From CAZKGE01 sp964541695 (GTDB lineage Bacteria > Bacillota > Clostridia > Christensenellales > CAG-138), in contig CAZIRB010000003.1 of assembly GCA_964541695.1 (NCBI GenBank), positions 6,530 through 70,529 on the forward strand: 64,000 bases of DNA, in the 5' to 3' direction. Below are positions 16,778 to 25,770 of the stretch, piece by piece. The position numbers and the translations under genes are program-made. The notes beneath the pieces are model-generated. The model ran no database searches, was not told the DNA's origin, and worked only from the letters and a program-made list of their open reading frames with translations. Numbering within the stretch: position 1 is the first letter of the stretch; every line of letters starts with the position of its first letter.

Positions 16778-19099
16778 TTAGTTGGCAGCCGTCTCCGGTT
16801 CCGTTGTCGGCTGCGGGACCGGTGTCGGCGCGGGCGCCGGGGTCGGCGTCGCCGCGATCGACGTGTTCCATCCTCCCGACACGCTGGACTGGTCATCCGA
16901 CTGCGGCGGCCGATACAGGCCGCCGGTGCCGTCCGTCACGAGCGAGAGCTGCTGCCAGCGGTTGAACAGCGACACGATCTCGGCTTGGTCGTTTGCGGAG
17001 AACTCTAGGTAATCCGGCGTTTTGACGTAGTATTCCGTGCGGTCCGCGGTCGTTGCCCAATACTGGACGGCCAGCGTCAAGGCGTTCGGATTGTTCGACG
17101 GTTTGCCGTTTGGCAGAAGCTCGCTGAGCCTGCGCGCGATGCCGAGCGCCTCGTCACTGAAGTCCGTACGCCCGCCGTAGCAATACATCGACAGCGCATA
17201 CGGATAAATCCCGCCCAGAGCCTGATAGCTGCCCATGTACATGGCGCTGATGGGCAGGTTGAACGCCGTAAATTGAACGTTATAGTACGTCCAGTCCGGC
17301 GCGTACGGGTCAAGCGCGGCGTCAAGCAGGTCGTTGATGCCGATATAACCGTTCGTGTCCGCGCGCTCGTTGCAAAGCTGCATCCACAGCGAGGCCGTCT
17401 GCCGCATCTCGGGAACGATGGAATAGCTGTCCTGATAGCGCCAGACTCCGGCAAAACCGCCGACATCATAGGACCCCAACTGCTGCCGGTACGCATCGCG
17501 CAGCGCGGTATGGGACGGCAGGACCAGAATCGGGAACGGATCGGCGACGCTCGTCAGCGAGGACTGCGGGAACTCCGCCTCGTAGGACCTGCGCAGCCTG
17601 TCGATGTCATCGCGGGTCAGCGCGGGATACATGTACTGCGACAGGTACCGGATGGACGATTCCGGCGCGAACGAGCCCAGCGCGGCGACATAGGCGGGGT
17701 TTTCCCGGCGCGCGGCCTCGAGCTCCGCACGGCTTGTAAACAGCACGTTGCGCACATAGTTCCTGCCGTTTTTGAGCACGAACTTCACGGCGGCCCGGTC
17801 GGTGTCCGTATTGTCGCGATACCAGTCGGCATAGAGCGCGGCCTTGCTGTCGTTGTCGTTTTGCGAATACAGCTCGAGCGTGCGCGCATAGTTCTCGGCG
17901 ACAAGCGTAATCGTCCGCTCGTCGTCGAATTTGATGTCCGAAACGAGCAGCGCGCGGTAATTGAGCGGGAAACCGTTGCGGCTTGGCGGCAGAAACTGCA
18001 CGTAGGCGACGTCGTCCGCCTTCGGCTTTACGTTCTTAACGCTCCTGCCGTACGCGCCGGACAACGCGATTACGCCGAACGATGCGGCCACCGTTACGAC
18101 ATACCACGGCAGCGCGCGAAGGACCGCCTTCCAGCTCTTCAGAACAATCATCTGATAGGCCAGGTAGCACGCAAACGACAGCAGCGTGATGATCAAAACG
18201 CTCGCGCTGATATTGGCGGAAAACGCCATGCCCACGCCCGACAGCCTCCCGCTGAACACAAGCAAAAGCAGCGGCAGCGCGGTTAAGCAGGCAAACGCCG
18301 TCTGCATACCGCGGCCGGACGCGCCGTGTTCGGCCAACTCCGACTTCCGGCGGGCAAACAGCCATCCCGCAACCGTCAGCTCGACGGCCGCAAGACCGAG
18401 CGAATACAGATCGGACGGAACGCTCATCAGATTGTAAAGCAGCGACGGCCGGTAGAGCAGCACGATCGGGCTCGTCGCGGCGTTGTAGGTCGGGTTGAGC
18501 AGCACGGGGAAATCGACCCAGTTGATCAGCCCGGAACAGACCACGGCGATTGCGCGCGCGATCAAAAACAGGACGTACCGCGGCAAAAACAGCACCAGCC
18601 CCGTCACGACCGACGCGGAGAACCACGTGCCCGTGAGGCTCATCGCAATCGCGGCCGCCGCGAACACGAGCGCCGCGCCCGCCGTATAGTAGAGGAAGTT
18701 CATCAGCGGGTACAGCGGCACAAAGCCCGCGCCCATGACGATGTGCACGACGGTGACGGACAGCACGCTGAAAAACACCGTGCCGACGATCCAAGTCAGC
18801 GCCGCCGCGGTCACCGACAGGTACAGATCGCGCCGGCTGACCGGCAGGCTGTGATAAAAGTCGCTGTCCGCGCGCCGGTTTAAGAACGAGAAGCCGGCAA
18901 ACGCGAGGCCGATGCCGCCGACATACATATAGACAATCAGCGCGCTTGCAAAATCGAGCTGGCTCCCGAGCATCGAGTTGTACGCGAGCATGGTCGAACA
19001 GGACTGCACGGCCATGACCGTGCAAACGATGAAGAAGACCGCAAACAGCGTGATGCCGATGCGGGACAGCCTCCGCAGCGTTTCTTTATATAGCGTCAT
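16778..19099 (-). CDS. ABC-2 type permease, large form with extracytoplasmic domain
   Basis: 773 residues. Membrane partner of the ATPase gene upstream. About ten helices lie in the first 350 residues (from FAVFFIVCTVMAV at about 18 to VVTVAASFGVIALSGAYG at about 345). A soluble domain of about 400 residues follows, and a low-complexity tail with TPTPAPAPTPVPQPTTEPE ends the protein. It starts one base after the ATPase stop. Permeases of GntR-regulated BcrA/YtrB-type systems are usually much shorter, so the soluble domain is a notable addition. The transported substrate is unknown; cell-envelope antibiotic stress is a common theme for the family. Confidence 0.75.
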   Translation of the reverse strand: MTLYKETLRRLSRIGITLFAVFFIVCTVMAVQSCSTMLAYNSMLGSQLDFASALIVYMYVGGIGLAFAGFSFLNRRADSDFYHSLPVSRRDLYLSVTAAALTWIVGTVFFSVLSVTVVHIVMGAGFVPLYPLMNFLYYTAGAALVFAAAAIAMSLTGTWFSASVVTGLVLFLPRYVLFLIARAIAVVCSGLINWVDFPVLLNPTYNAATSPIVLLYRPSLLYNLMSVPSDLYSLGLAAVELTVAGWLFARRKSELAEHGASGRGMQTAFACLTALPLLLLVFSGRLSGVGMAFSANISASVLIITLLSFACYLAYQMIVLKSWKAVLRALPWYVVTVAASFGVIALSGAYGRSVKNVKPKADDVAYVQFLPPSRNGFPLNYRALLVSDIKFDDERTITLVAENYARTLELYSQNDNDSKAALYADWYRDNTDTDRAAVKFVLKNGRNYVRNVLFTSRAELEAARRENPAYVAALGSFAPESSIRYLSQYMYPALTRDDIDRLRRSYEAEFPQSSLTSVADPFPILVLPSHTALRDAYRQQLGSYDVGGFAGVWRYQDSYSIVPEMRQTASLWMQLCNERADTNGYIGINDLLDAALDPYAPDWTYYNVQFTAFNLPISAMYMGSYQALGGIYPYALSMYCYGGRTDFSDEALGIARRLSELLPNGKPSNNPNALTLAVQYWATTADRTEYYVKTPDYLEFSANDQAEIVSLFNRWQQLSLVTDGTGGLYRPPQSDDQSSVSGGWNTSIAATPTPAPAPTPVPQPTTEPETAAN

Positions 19100-19100
19100 G

Positions 19101-20012
19101 TCAGTTCTCCCCCCGTTCGCCGTCCGCGTCGAATGCGTAGCCGATGGCCTCCATCTCGTGGATGAAGACCTCCTCGAGCGTCAGCGGCAGCACCTCGAGC
19201 AGAAGCGGATCCATGGCCGCAATGCCGGCGGTCGCCGCGTCGCGGTCGCCGCGCACGATCAGGTTCGCGACGCTCCCCTGCTTATTGAACGACACGATCG
19301 ACAGCCCCTCGAATTTGCTGCGGTCAAACGGCTCCGAAAACGCCACCTGAATCTTGAACAGCGACGTTTTGATGTTCTCGACGTCGCCCTCGAACACGAG
19401 GCCGCCTTTGTACAGAAGCGCAAGCTGGTCGCAGGTGTCCTCGAGCTCGCGCAGCGAATGGCTCGTGAGGATCACCGTGCAGCCCCGCTCCTCGATGTCG
19501 GCGTACAGCACCTGCTTGACGAGGTTGCGCATGACGGGATCGAGCCCGTCGAACGTCTCGTCGAAGAATATGTAGTCCGCCATCGTCGAGACCGCGAGGA
19601 TCGTCGCCGCCTGCCGTCGCATGCCCTTGCTGAACGACGAGAACGACTTCTTCGGATCGAGACCGAAGCGCTTAGTAAGCTTTTCGAGCCGTTTGCGGTC
19701 AAAGCCGCGGTACGCCGAGGCGTACAGCCCGGCCATGCGCTCGATGTTGCTCTGCGGCAGAAAGAACAGTTCGTCCGGCACGAACACAAACTGCGACTTC
19801 ACCGGCGGATTGTCGAACACCTTCCCCCCGTTGATGGAGATGCTCCCCCCGTCCGGCCGGTACACGCCGGCGGCCAGCCGCAAAAACGTCGACTTGCCCG
19901 CGCCGTTGGCGCCGACCATGCCGTAGACGCAGCCGTCCGGAATCGTGCAATGCATGTGGTCGATCGCGACCGTGTCCGCAAAGCGCTTCGTCAGGTCGTT
20001 TGCCACGATCAT
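19101..20012 (-). CDS. ABC transporter ATPase (YtrB/BcrA-like)
   Basis: 303 residues. Walker A GANGAGKSTFLRL (about 34), signature FSKGMRRQAATIL (about 130), Walker B MADYIFFDETFDGLDP (about 150), H-loop LTSHSLREL (about 183). The signature SKGMRRQ instead of SGGQ is typical of export-type BcrA relatives. The ATG overlaps the stop of the GntR gene by 4 bases, and the permease follows after one base, so the three form a regulator-ATPase-permease operon. Confidence 0.88.
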   Translation of the reverse strand: MIVANDLTKRFADTVAIDHMHCTIPDGCVYGMVGANGAGKSTFLRLAAGVYRPDGGSISINGGKVFDNPPVKSQFVFVPDELFFLPQSNIERMAGLYASAYRGFDRKRLEKLTKRFGLDPKKSFSSFSKGMRRQAATILAVSTMADYIFFDETFDGLDPVMRNLVKQVLYADIEERGCTVILTSHSLRELEDTCDQLALLYKGGLVFEGDVENIKTSLFKIQVAFSEPFDRSKFEGLSIVSFNKQGSVANLIVRGDRDAATAGIAAMDPLLLEVLPLTLEEVFIHEMEAIGYAFDADGERGEN

Positions 20013-20386
20013 TGTCCTTCACCCCTTCCATAAGCTCTGCTCACCGCGCCGTGCACACGCTCCTCCACTACGCCGGCGGCGTTCAGCCGCCGCGACAGCC
20101 CCTCGACCTCGTCGAGCAGCGTCAGCGCGCGCGCCTGCACGATCTCGGCCGCGTTCTTCGAAACGAACCGGCCGCTGCCGGGCACGGAATAACAGATCCC
20201 CTGCCGCTCCAGTTCGGAATACGCCTTCTGCAGCGTATTCGGGTTGATCGAGAGCTTCTCCGAGAGCGTGCGCACCGACGGAAGCTGGTCCTCGGCCTTG
20301 AGGATGCCCGCGGAAATTAGACGCGACGTTTTCTCGATGATCTGTTCGTAGATGGGCGTTCGACCATATCGATCGATCTCAAACAT
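20009..20386 (-). CDS. GntR-family regulator, YtrA subfamily
   Basis: 125 residues: an N-terminal winged helix (PIYEQIIEKTSRLISAGIL, then LPSVRTLSEKLSINPNTLQK as the recognition region) and a short C-terminal dimerisation part instead of a large effector domain, which defines the YtrA type. ATG at 20386 after GGGAGGGGG. First gene of the ABC operon. A perfect inverted repeat overlaps its own -10 box, so autorepression relieved by an envelope signal is the likely mode of control. Confidence 0.88.
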   Translation of the reverse strand: MFEIDRYGRTPIYEQIIEKTSRLISAGILKAEDQLPSVRTLSEKLSINPNTLQKAYSELERQGICYSVPGSGRFVSKNAAEIVQARALTLLDEVEGLSRRLNAAGVVEERVHGAVSRAYGRGEGQ

Positions 20387-20410
20387 GGCTACCCCCTCCC
20401 TCCGTGCTAA

Positions 20411-20433
20411 CTGTACTAGTTAATATAGTACAG
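20411..20433. promoter_or_regulatory. Inverted-repeat operator for the YtrA-type regulator
   Basis: CTGTACTA, 7-base spacer GTTAATA, TAGTACAG: a perfect 8+8 inverted repeat that begins inside the -10 box and covers the start of transcription of the GntR operon. Confidence 0.7.
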
Positions 20434-20460
20434 GATACTATCCCAGATTCTGGTTGTCAA
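20432..20460 (-). promoter_or_regulatory. Promoter of the GntR-ABC operon
   Basis: Minus strand TTGACA (20460-20455), 17 bases, TATCCT (20437-20432). Confidence 0.68.
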
Positions 20461-20488
20461 CTGTTTTCTATCATTTTCGCGTGTAATT

Positions 20489-20497
20489 TGGTATACT
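20489..20497 (+). promoter_or_regulatory. Extended -10 promoter of the MBL-hydrolase gene
   Basis: TGGTATACT. Start of transcription would fall at about 20504, next to the ATG at 20505, so the message may be leaderless. Confidence 0.5.
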
Positions 20498-20504
20498 TTT
20501 CCCT

Positions 20505-21443
20505 ATGGAAAGAAAACGAATCCCCGAAAAAACCGAAGGCCGGCTGCTCAAGCCGCTGCTCGTACTATTCCTGCTCCTCATGCTCGCCGCACTCGTGCTC
20601 TCCGTCCTGCACAACCGCGCGTACATCGTGCAGACGGCGACGCCGTCGCCCGCGCCGACCGCCGTGCCGGGCGAAAAGACGCTCGACGTGTGGTTTATCG
20701 ATGTCGGCCAGGGCGACAGCATCCTTTTGCGCTCGCCGAACGGAAAATGGATGCTCGTCGACGCGGGCCCGCGCGACAGCTTCGGCGCGATCGACGGTCT
20801 TTTGACCGGCCTTTCGGTGCGGGCGCTCGACGTCGTCGTGGCCACGCACGCGCACGAGGACCACATCGGCGGTATGGCGGCCGTGGCGGACAAATACAAA
20901 ATCGGCCGGTTTTATACGTCCAACGACACGGCGGAAACAAACGCCTACATTGACATGCTGGCCGCGCTGAAAAAGGCCGGCGTCAAGCCCGAGATCGTAT
21001 TTGCGACCGCGACGTCGACGCTCCCCTTCGATACGGACGTCGAGGTGCGGTTGCTCTCGCCGTTCGACGCAAAGTACGACGAGAGCAACGACCGGAGCGT
21101 CGTGCTGCGCGTCGCTTACGGGGCCACGTCCATACTGCTCACCGGCGACGCCGAGGCCATCGCCGAGCGGCTGATGCTCAAGGCGCTGCCGAACGCACTG
21201 TTCGATTCCGACGTGCTCAAGCTAGGCCACCACGGCTCCTATTCCTCGACGACGGCGAAGTTCCTGCTGGCCGTGTCCCCGAGCCTCGCCGTCGCGTCGT
21301 GCGCCAAAGACAATATCTACGGCTACCCGGACGAGAATATCGTCGAGCTGCTCGCCGAGCACGGCGTAAAGCTTCTGACCACGGCCGACAGCGGCACGAT
21401 CCACATCGCGCTTGACGGCGCGAGCGCCAGGGTGGTAGAATAA
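20505..21443 (+). CDS. Membrane-anchored metallo-beta-lactamase-fold hydrolase (ComEC-C-like)
   Basis: 312 residues. One N-terminal helix (LLVLFLLLMLAALVLSVL at about 18-35), a Thr/Pro linker, then an MBL fold facing outward: FIDVGQGDSILL, the metal motif THAHEDHIGG (about 113), the LTGDAE Asp (about 203) and KLGHHGSYSS (about 231). The set matches the C-terminal domain of ComEC and stand-alone relatives. It lacks the ComEC competence membrane domain, so a secreted nuclease or phosphodiesterase role is only an inference. No Shine-Dalgarno is seen, and an in-frame stop 19 bases upstream rules out an earlier start. Confidence 0.85.
   Translation: MERKRIPEKTEGRLLKPLLVLFLLLMLAALVLSVLHNRAYIVQTATPSPAPTAVPGEKTLDVWFIDVGQGDSILLRSPNGKWMLVDAGPRDSFGAIDGLLTGLSVRALDVVVATHAHEDHIGGMAAVADKYKIGRFYTSNDTAETNAYIDMLAALKKAGVKPEIVFATATSTLPFDTDVEVRLLSPFDAKYDESNDRSVVLRVAYGATSILLTGDAEAIAERLMLKALPNALFDSDVLKLGHHGSYSSTTAKFLLAVSPSLAVASCAKDNIYGYPDENIVELLAEHGVKLLTTADSGTIHIALDGASARVVE
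21412..21441 (+). promoter_or_regulatory. Promoter for the T-box-pheST unit
   Basis: TTGACG (21412-21417), 18 bases, TAGAAT (21436-21441), inside the end of the MBL gene. Start of transcription about 21448. Confidence 0.55.
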
Positions 21444-21447
21444 CACA

Positions 21448-21720
21448 TCATATGCAAAGGCCCCGACGGGGAAAAGCGGGCGTTTCGTTTTTCAGAGAGC
21501 GCGGCACATCGCTGCAAACCGCGCACGGAATGGACCGCATAGAGTTCGCCCCCGAGCCTTTCCGGTGAACGCCATTGGTTCAGTAGCCGGCGACGGGTCA
21601 GCCCGTTACAGCTCGTCAAGGCTTCGCGCCGCATGTAACGCTTGTTATATGCAGCGCCGAGCGAAATTGGGTGGTACCACGAGCGCGCTTCGTCCCTTTC
21701 GGATGAGCGCGTCGTTTTTT
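21448..21720 (+). promoter_or_regulatory. T-box leader (tRNA-Phe sensing) of pheST
   Basis: The conserved T-box sequence TTGGGTGGTACCACG lies at 21667-21681, followed by the terminator hairpin and T run (21715-21720). Upstream is the long Stem I region with the AGAGAG block at about 21502. The likely specifier codon is TTC at 21545-21547 in AGAGTTCGCC, matching phenylalanine and the gene controlled. Uncharged tRNA-Phe should favour the antiterminator and allow pheS expression. The 87 bases between the terminator and pheS carry the ribosome site. Confidence 0.93.
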
Positions 21721-21807
21721 ATTGGCCGTAATAGGCGCGCAAGAAATAGAAAACGCCGATTTCCCTTGCGTTTTTCGCAAGCGGTCAGGATAGGAGGAAC
21801 GCAGACC

Positions 21808-22836
21808 ATGTTGGAACTGGAATCGATCTACAAGATCCGCGAGGAGGTGCTCGGCCGGCTCGAGGGCTTTGAGACGGAGGCCGAGCTCGACGCGCTCAGC
21901 GTCAGCGCGCTCGGCCGCAACGGCGAGCTGACCGGCATTTTAAAGCTCCTCGGCAAGCTCGACAAGGAGCAGCGCGCGCTCGTCGGCGCGGAGGCCAACC
22001 GCATCAAGCAGGAGCTCGAGGCGGCGATCGCGGAAAAGCGCGTCGTACTCGCTCAAAAAGCGCGTGAACAGCGATTTTTGGAGGAGACCGTCGACGTGAC
22101 CGAGCCCGGCAAGCGCTGCCTGCCGCTCGGCCGCCTGCACCCCATGACGCAGACGTACCGCTTAATCCGCGACGCGCTGATCGGCATGGGCTTCTCGATG
22201 TTCGGCGGGCCGGAGATCGAGCTCGACGACTATAACTTCACGATGCTGAACCTCCCCAAGGACCACCCCGCGCGCGACATGCAGGACACGTTCTACATCA
22301 ACGACAGCGTCGTGCTGCGCACGCACACGTCGCCGTGCGAGATCCGCGCGCTTCTGGCCAACAAGCCCCCGTTCCGGTACATCATGCCCGGCCGCGTGTT
22401 CCGCGTCGACGAGGTGGACGCGTCGCATTCGCCGGTGTTCATGCAGATCGAGGGCTTCATCGTCGACCGCGGCCTGACGCTCGCGGACCTGAAGGGCACG
22501 CTCGACACGTTCATCCACGCGGTGTTCGGCGAGGAGGTCAAGACGCGCATGCGGCCGAGCTACTTCCCGTTCACGGAGCCGTCCGCGGAGGTCGATATCT
22601 CGTGCTCGATCTGCGGCGGCAAGGGATGCCGCGTCTGCAAGGGCACGGGTTGGATCGAGATACTCGGCTGCGGCATCACGAACCCGCACGAGATCGAGAA
22701 TTGCGGCTACGACCCGAACGAATGGACCGGCCTTGCGTTCGGCCTCGGCGTGGACCGCATGTCGAGCCTCAAGTTCGGCATATCGGACATCCGGCTGGAG
22801 TACGAAAACGACGCGCGGTTCCTGCGCCAGTTCTGA
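21808..22836 (+). CDS. pheS: Phenylalanine--tRNA ligase alpha subunit
   Basis: 342 residues. Catalytic subunit that charges tRNA-Phe, working as an (alpha-beta)2 enzyme. N-terminal coiled coil (about 1-90), then the class II core: motif 2 region around HTSPCEIR and IMPGRVFRVDEVDASHSPVF (about 194-216), FPFTEPSAEVDI (about 251), motif 3 GLAFGLGVDRMSSLKF (about 308-323). ATG at 21808 is chosen because GGAGGAAC precedes it and the longer frame runs back through the T-box. pheT follows after 15 bases. Confidence 0.97.
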   Translation: MLELESIYKIREEVLGRLEGFETEAELDALSVSALGRNGELTGILKLLGKLDKEQRALVGAEANRIKQELEAAIAEKRVVLAQKAREQRFLEETVDVTEPGKRCLPLGRLHPMTQTYRLIRDALIGMGFSMFGGPEIELDDYNFTMLNLPKDHPARDMQDTFYINDSVVLRTHTSPCEIRALLANKPPFRYIMPGRVFRVDEVDASHSPVFMQIEGFIVDRGLTLADLKGTLDTFIHAVFGEEVKTRMRPSYFPFTEPSAEVDISCSICGGKGCRVCKGTGWIEILGCGITNPHEIENCGYDPNEWTGLAFGLGVDRMSSLKFGISDIRLEYENDARFLRQF

Positions 22837-22851
22837 GGGAGGGATAAGCAC

Positions 22852-25254
22852 ATGAAACTGCCGAGAAAATGGCTGTCCGAATATGTGGACATGACCGGAA
22901 TTTCGGACGCGGAATTCGTTGAAAAGATGATGTGGCGCGGCTTCGAGATCGCCGCCGTTGAGCCCGAGCTGCCGGACGTGACCGGCGTCGTCGTGGGGCG
23001 GGTCGACGCCATCGCGCGCCACGAAAACTCCGACCACCTCTGGGTCTGCCGCGTCGACGTCGGCAATGAGAAGCTGCAGATCGTCACCGGCGCGCAGAAC
23101 GTGCAGCAGGGCGACTACGTGCCCGTTGCGCCCGTCGGCGCGAACCTTTCCGGCCGCGAGATGGCCCCGGCCGTCATGCGCGGCGTGGAGAGCCTCGGCA
23201 TGCTCTGCTCCAGCAAGGAACTGGGATTGACCGACGCGAACTACCCCGGCAGCGAGGCCGACGGCATCCTGATACTTGCCGAACCGCACCCGCTCGGCCA
23301 GCCGATCGCCGAGGCGGTGGGGCTCGACAGCGTCGTGTACGACGTCGAATTGACGCCGAACCGGCCGGACTGCCTGAGCATACTCGGCATCTGCCGCGAG
23401 GCCGCCGCCGCGCTCGGGCAGAGATTCGTCGAGCCGCAGATCGCAAAGACGCCGGGCGAGGGCGACGAGAGCGCATACGCGAGCGTTATCGTCGAGAATA
23501 CGGAGCTCTGCCCGCGCTACTGCGCCCGCGTCGTAACCGACATCAAAATCGAGCCGTCGCCCGTGTGGATGCAGAAAAAGCTCCGCTCCGTGGGCCTCAG
23601 GCCGATCAACAACATTGTCGATATCACAAACTACGTGCTCATCGAGTACGGCCATCCGATGCACGCGTTCGACCTTGCCTGCATACAAGGCGCAAAGATC
23701 GTCGTGCGCAACGCCCGGCCGGGCGAGACCGTTACGACGCTCGATTCCAAGGTGCGCGCCGTGACGCCGGACATGCTGTTGATCGCGGACGCGGCTCGCG
23801 GCGTCGGCATCGCGGGCGTGATGGGCGGCGAAAACTCCGAGATCACGAAGAACACGAAGGCCGTGCTGTTCGAGTCGGCTGCATTCAAGGGCAGCAACAT
23901 CCGCGCAACCGCGCGTGAGCTTCGGCATACGACGGACGCGGCGGCGCGCTTCATCAAGGGCGTGGAGCCGGTCAACGCCGAGAAGGCGCTCGACCGCGCG
24001 ATCGAGCTGGTCAGCGAGCTTGGCGCGGGGCGCGTCGTCGGCAAAACGATCGACGCGTGCGCGGCCGACCTTGCCGACCGCGTCGTGCACGTTGACGCGA
24101 ACCATGTCAACGCGCTGCTCAACCTGGACCTCTCAGCCGCGCGCATGGCCGAGATGCTCGGCACGATCGGCATCCCGGCGCAGGCCACGGATACGGGCGC
24201 GCTCGAGGTCCGCGTGCCGCACTTCCGCACGGACATCGAGTCCGGCATAGAGGCCGACTGGGACGTGGCCGAGGAGATCGCGCGCATACACGGCTATTAC
24301 AACATCGCGCCGACGCTGATGCGCGGCGACACGTTCCGCGGCCACGTCGGGAAGGAGTTCTTGTTCGAGGATCTCGTCAAGGATACGCTCGCCGCCTGCG
24401 GCTGCTACGAAATCTACAACTACAACTTCACCGGCCCGATAAAGCTCGACGCGCTTTTGCTGCCCGCGGACGTGGAGAAACGGCTCGCGGTGCGCATCAA
24501 GAACCCGTTCGGCGAGGACCAGAGCCTCATGCGCACGACGCTGTACATCGGCATGCTCGAGACCATGGCCAGAAACCTCAACCGCCGCACCGGCCACGGG
24601 CGCTTCTTCGAGGTCGGCAACGTGCACTTCGACAACAATCCCACGCTGCCGGAGGAACGGCCGATGGTCGGCCTGTGCTTCTCCGGCGAGGGCGAGTCGT
24701 TCTTCACGCTCAAAGGCGTGCTCGAGGACCTGTGCGGCCGCGCGGGCATCAACGGCGTAACGTTCGAGCGCATCGGCCGCAGCTACTTCCAGCCGGGCCG
24801 CGCCGCCGCGCTGTACGGCAAGGACGGCACGCAGCTCGGCGAGTTCGGGGACGTGCACCCGGACGTATGCAGGCACTTCGGCATCGACGAGCGTGTGTAC
24901 GCCGCCGAGCTGCCGTTTGCCGCGCTGCTTGCCGCCTCCAGCCGCTCGATCCGCTTTAAGCCGCTGCCGCGCTTCCCCGTCGTGCTGCGCGACGTGGCCG
25001 TCGTAACAGACCTCTCGGCGCGCGCGGCGGACCTTGCGCGCGCGATCGAGTCCGCGCCCGCGGGCGTGCTCGTCGAGAACGCCGAGCTGTTCGACGTCTA
25101 CCGCGGCGCGGGCATACCGGCGGACAAGAAAAGCCTCGCGTTCACGTTCACGCTGCGCGCCGAGGACCACACGCTCGCCGACGACGAGATCAAGCGCGCG
25201 ATGGACGCGATCATCGCAAACCTTGCCGAACACGGCGCTGCGCTGCGCGCGTAA
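22852..25254 (+). CDS. pheT: Phenylalanine--tRNA ligase beta subunit
   Basis: 800 residues, the usual length. N-terminal tRNA-binding OB domain (about 40-150; GRVDAIARHENSDHLWVC), B3/B4 editing region (PVWMQKKLRSVGLRPINNIV, about 240), B5 domain, catalytic-like core and a C-terminal ferredoxin-fold anticodon domain (FKPLPRFPVVLRDVAVV, about 700). It binds tRNA-Phe and edits mischarged Tyr. Co-transcribed with pheS under T-box control. A 9-bp GC hairpin after the gene overlaps the next promoter. Confidence 0.97.
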   Translation: MKLPRKWLSEYVDMTGISDAEFVEKMMWRGFEIAAVEPELPDVTGVVVGRVDAIARHENSDHLWVCRVDVGNEKLQIVTGAQNVQQGDYVPVAPVGANLSGREMAPAVMRGVESLGMLCSSKELGLTDANYPGSEADGILILAEPHPLGQPIAEAVGLDSVVYDVELTPNRPDCLSILGICREAAAALGQRFVEPQIAKTPGEGDESAYASVIVENTELCPRYCARVVTDIKIEPSPVWMQKKLRSVGLRPINNIVDITNYVLIEYGHPMHAFDLACIQGAKIVVRNARPGETVTTLDSKVRAVTPDMLLIADAARGVGIAGVMGGENSEITKNTKAVLFESAAFKGSNIRATARELRHTTDAAARFIKGVEPVNAEKALDRAIELVSELGAGRVVGKTIDACAADLADRVVHVDANHVNALLNLDLSAARMAEMLGTIGIPAQATDTGALEVRVPHFRTDIESGIEADWDVAEEIARIHGYYNIAPTLMRGDTFRGHVGKEFLFEDLVKDTLAACGCYEIYNYNFTGPIKLDALLLPADVEKRLAVRIKNPFGEDQSLMRTTLYIGMLETMARNLNRRTGHGRFFEVGNVHFDNNPTLPEERPMVGLCFSGEGESFFTLKGVLEDLCGRAGINGVTFERIGRSYFQPGRAAALYGKDGTQLGEFGDVHPDVCRHFGIDERVYAAELPFAALLAASSRSIRFKPLPRFPVVLRDVAVVTDLSARAADLARAIESAPAGVLVENAELFDVYRGAGIPADKKSLAFTFTLRAEDHTLADDEIKRAMDAIIANLAEHGAALRA

Positions 25255-25296
25255 ATTCCCAAGAGTTCCTGCGGCCGCCGCCCGCCCTCGCGTACG

Positions 25297-25326
25297 TTGA
25301 CCGGGGGCGGGCGCGTCCTGTATAAT
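25297..25326 (+). promoter_or_regulatory. Promoter of the zinc-ribbon-psuK-psuG unit
   Basis: TTGACC (25297-25302), 18 bases, TATAAT (25321-25326). Confidence 0.7.
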
Positions 25327-25370
25327 GGGAATGATAAAGGAAACTGTTGGAATATAAGGAGGAACAACCC

Positions 25371-25760
25371 ATGGCGATCTGCTCAAAATGCGGCGCCGTT
25401 ACGGAGGACGGCAAGCCCTATTGCACAAACTGCGGCGCCCCGCTGTCCATCAGCGAACCCGCCCCGCAGCAACAGCAACAGGCGTACTACACGGAGGCCG
25501 AGCCGCCGCGCGGCACGCGCTACGCGCCCATGACGATCGGTATGTACATCGGCACGTTCTTTTTGATGTGCATCCCGATCGCGAACTTCATACTCCTGAT
25601 CGTCTGGGCCGCGGGCGGCACCGTCAACCAGAGCAAGCGCAACCTCGCACGCGCCGTGCTGATCCTGTACGGCATCGGCATCGTGCTGGCGGTCGTGCTC
25701 GCGATCGCGTTCGGCACCTCGACGGCCATCAGCGACATCATCAGCGAGATGCAGGTGTAG
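25371..25760 (+). CDS. Small zinc-ribbon membrane protein
   Basis: 129 residues starting MAICSKCGAV. An N-terminal zinc ribbon has two knuckles (CSKC and CTNC, spaced 14). A Gln-rich linker (QQQQQA) and two membrane helices follow (MYIGTFFLMCIPIANFILLI and AVLILYGIGIVLAVVLAIAF). Function unknown; many Clostridia carry such proteins. The ATG at 25371 with AAGGAGG 8 bases upstream is better than the TTG at 25347. psuK begins 11 bases later, so transcription with the pseudouridine genes is likely. Confidence 0.85.
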   Translation: MAICSKCGAVTEDGKPYCTNCGAPLSISEPAPQQQQQAYYTEAEPPRGTRYAPMTIGMYIGTFFLMCIPIANFILLIVWAAGGTVNQSKRNLARAVLILYGIGIVLAVVLAIAFGTSTAISDIISEMQV

Positions 25761-25770
25761 CGCAAAACCC

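Noticed and set aside
20505..21443. Full-length ComEC competence protein
   Set aside because: Only the MBL domain and one anchor helix are present; no competence membrane domain or OB domain.
22162..24105. 647-residue minus-strand ORF opposite pheS/pheT
   Set aside because: Antisense frame of two certain genes; Arg/His/Ala/Val-rich shadow composition with no domain.
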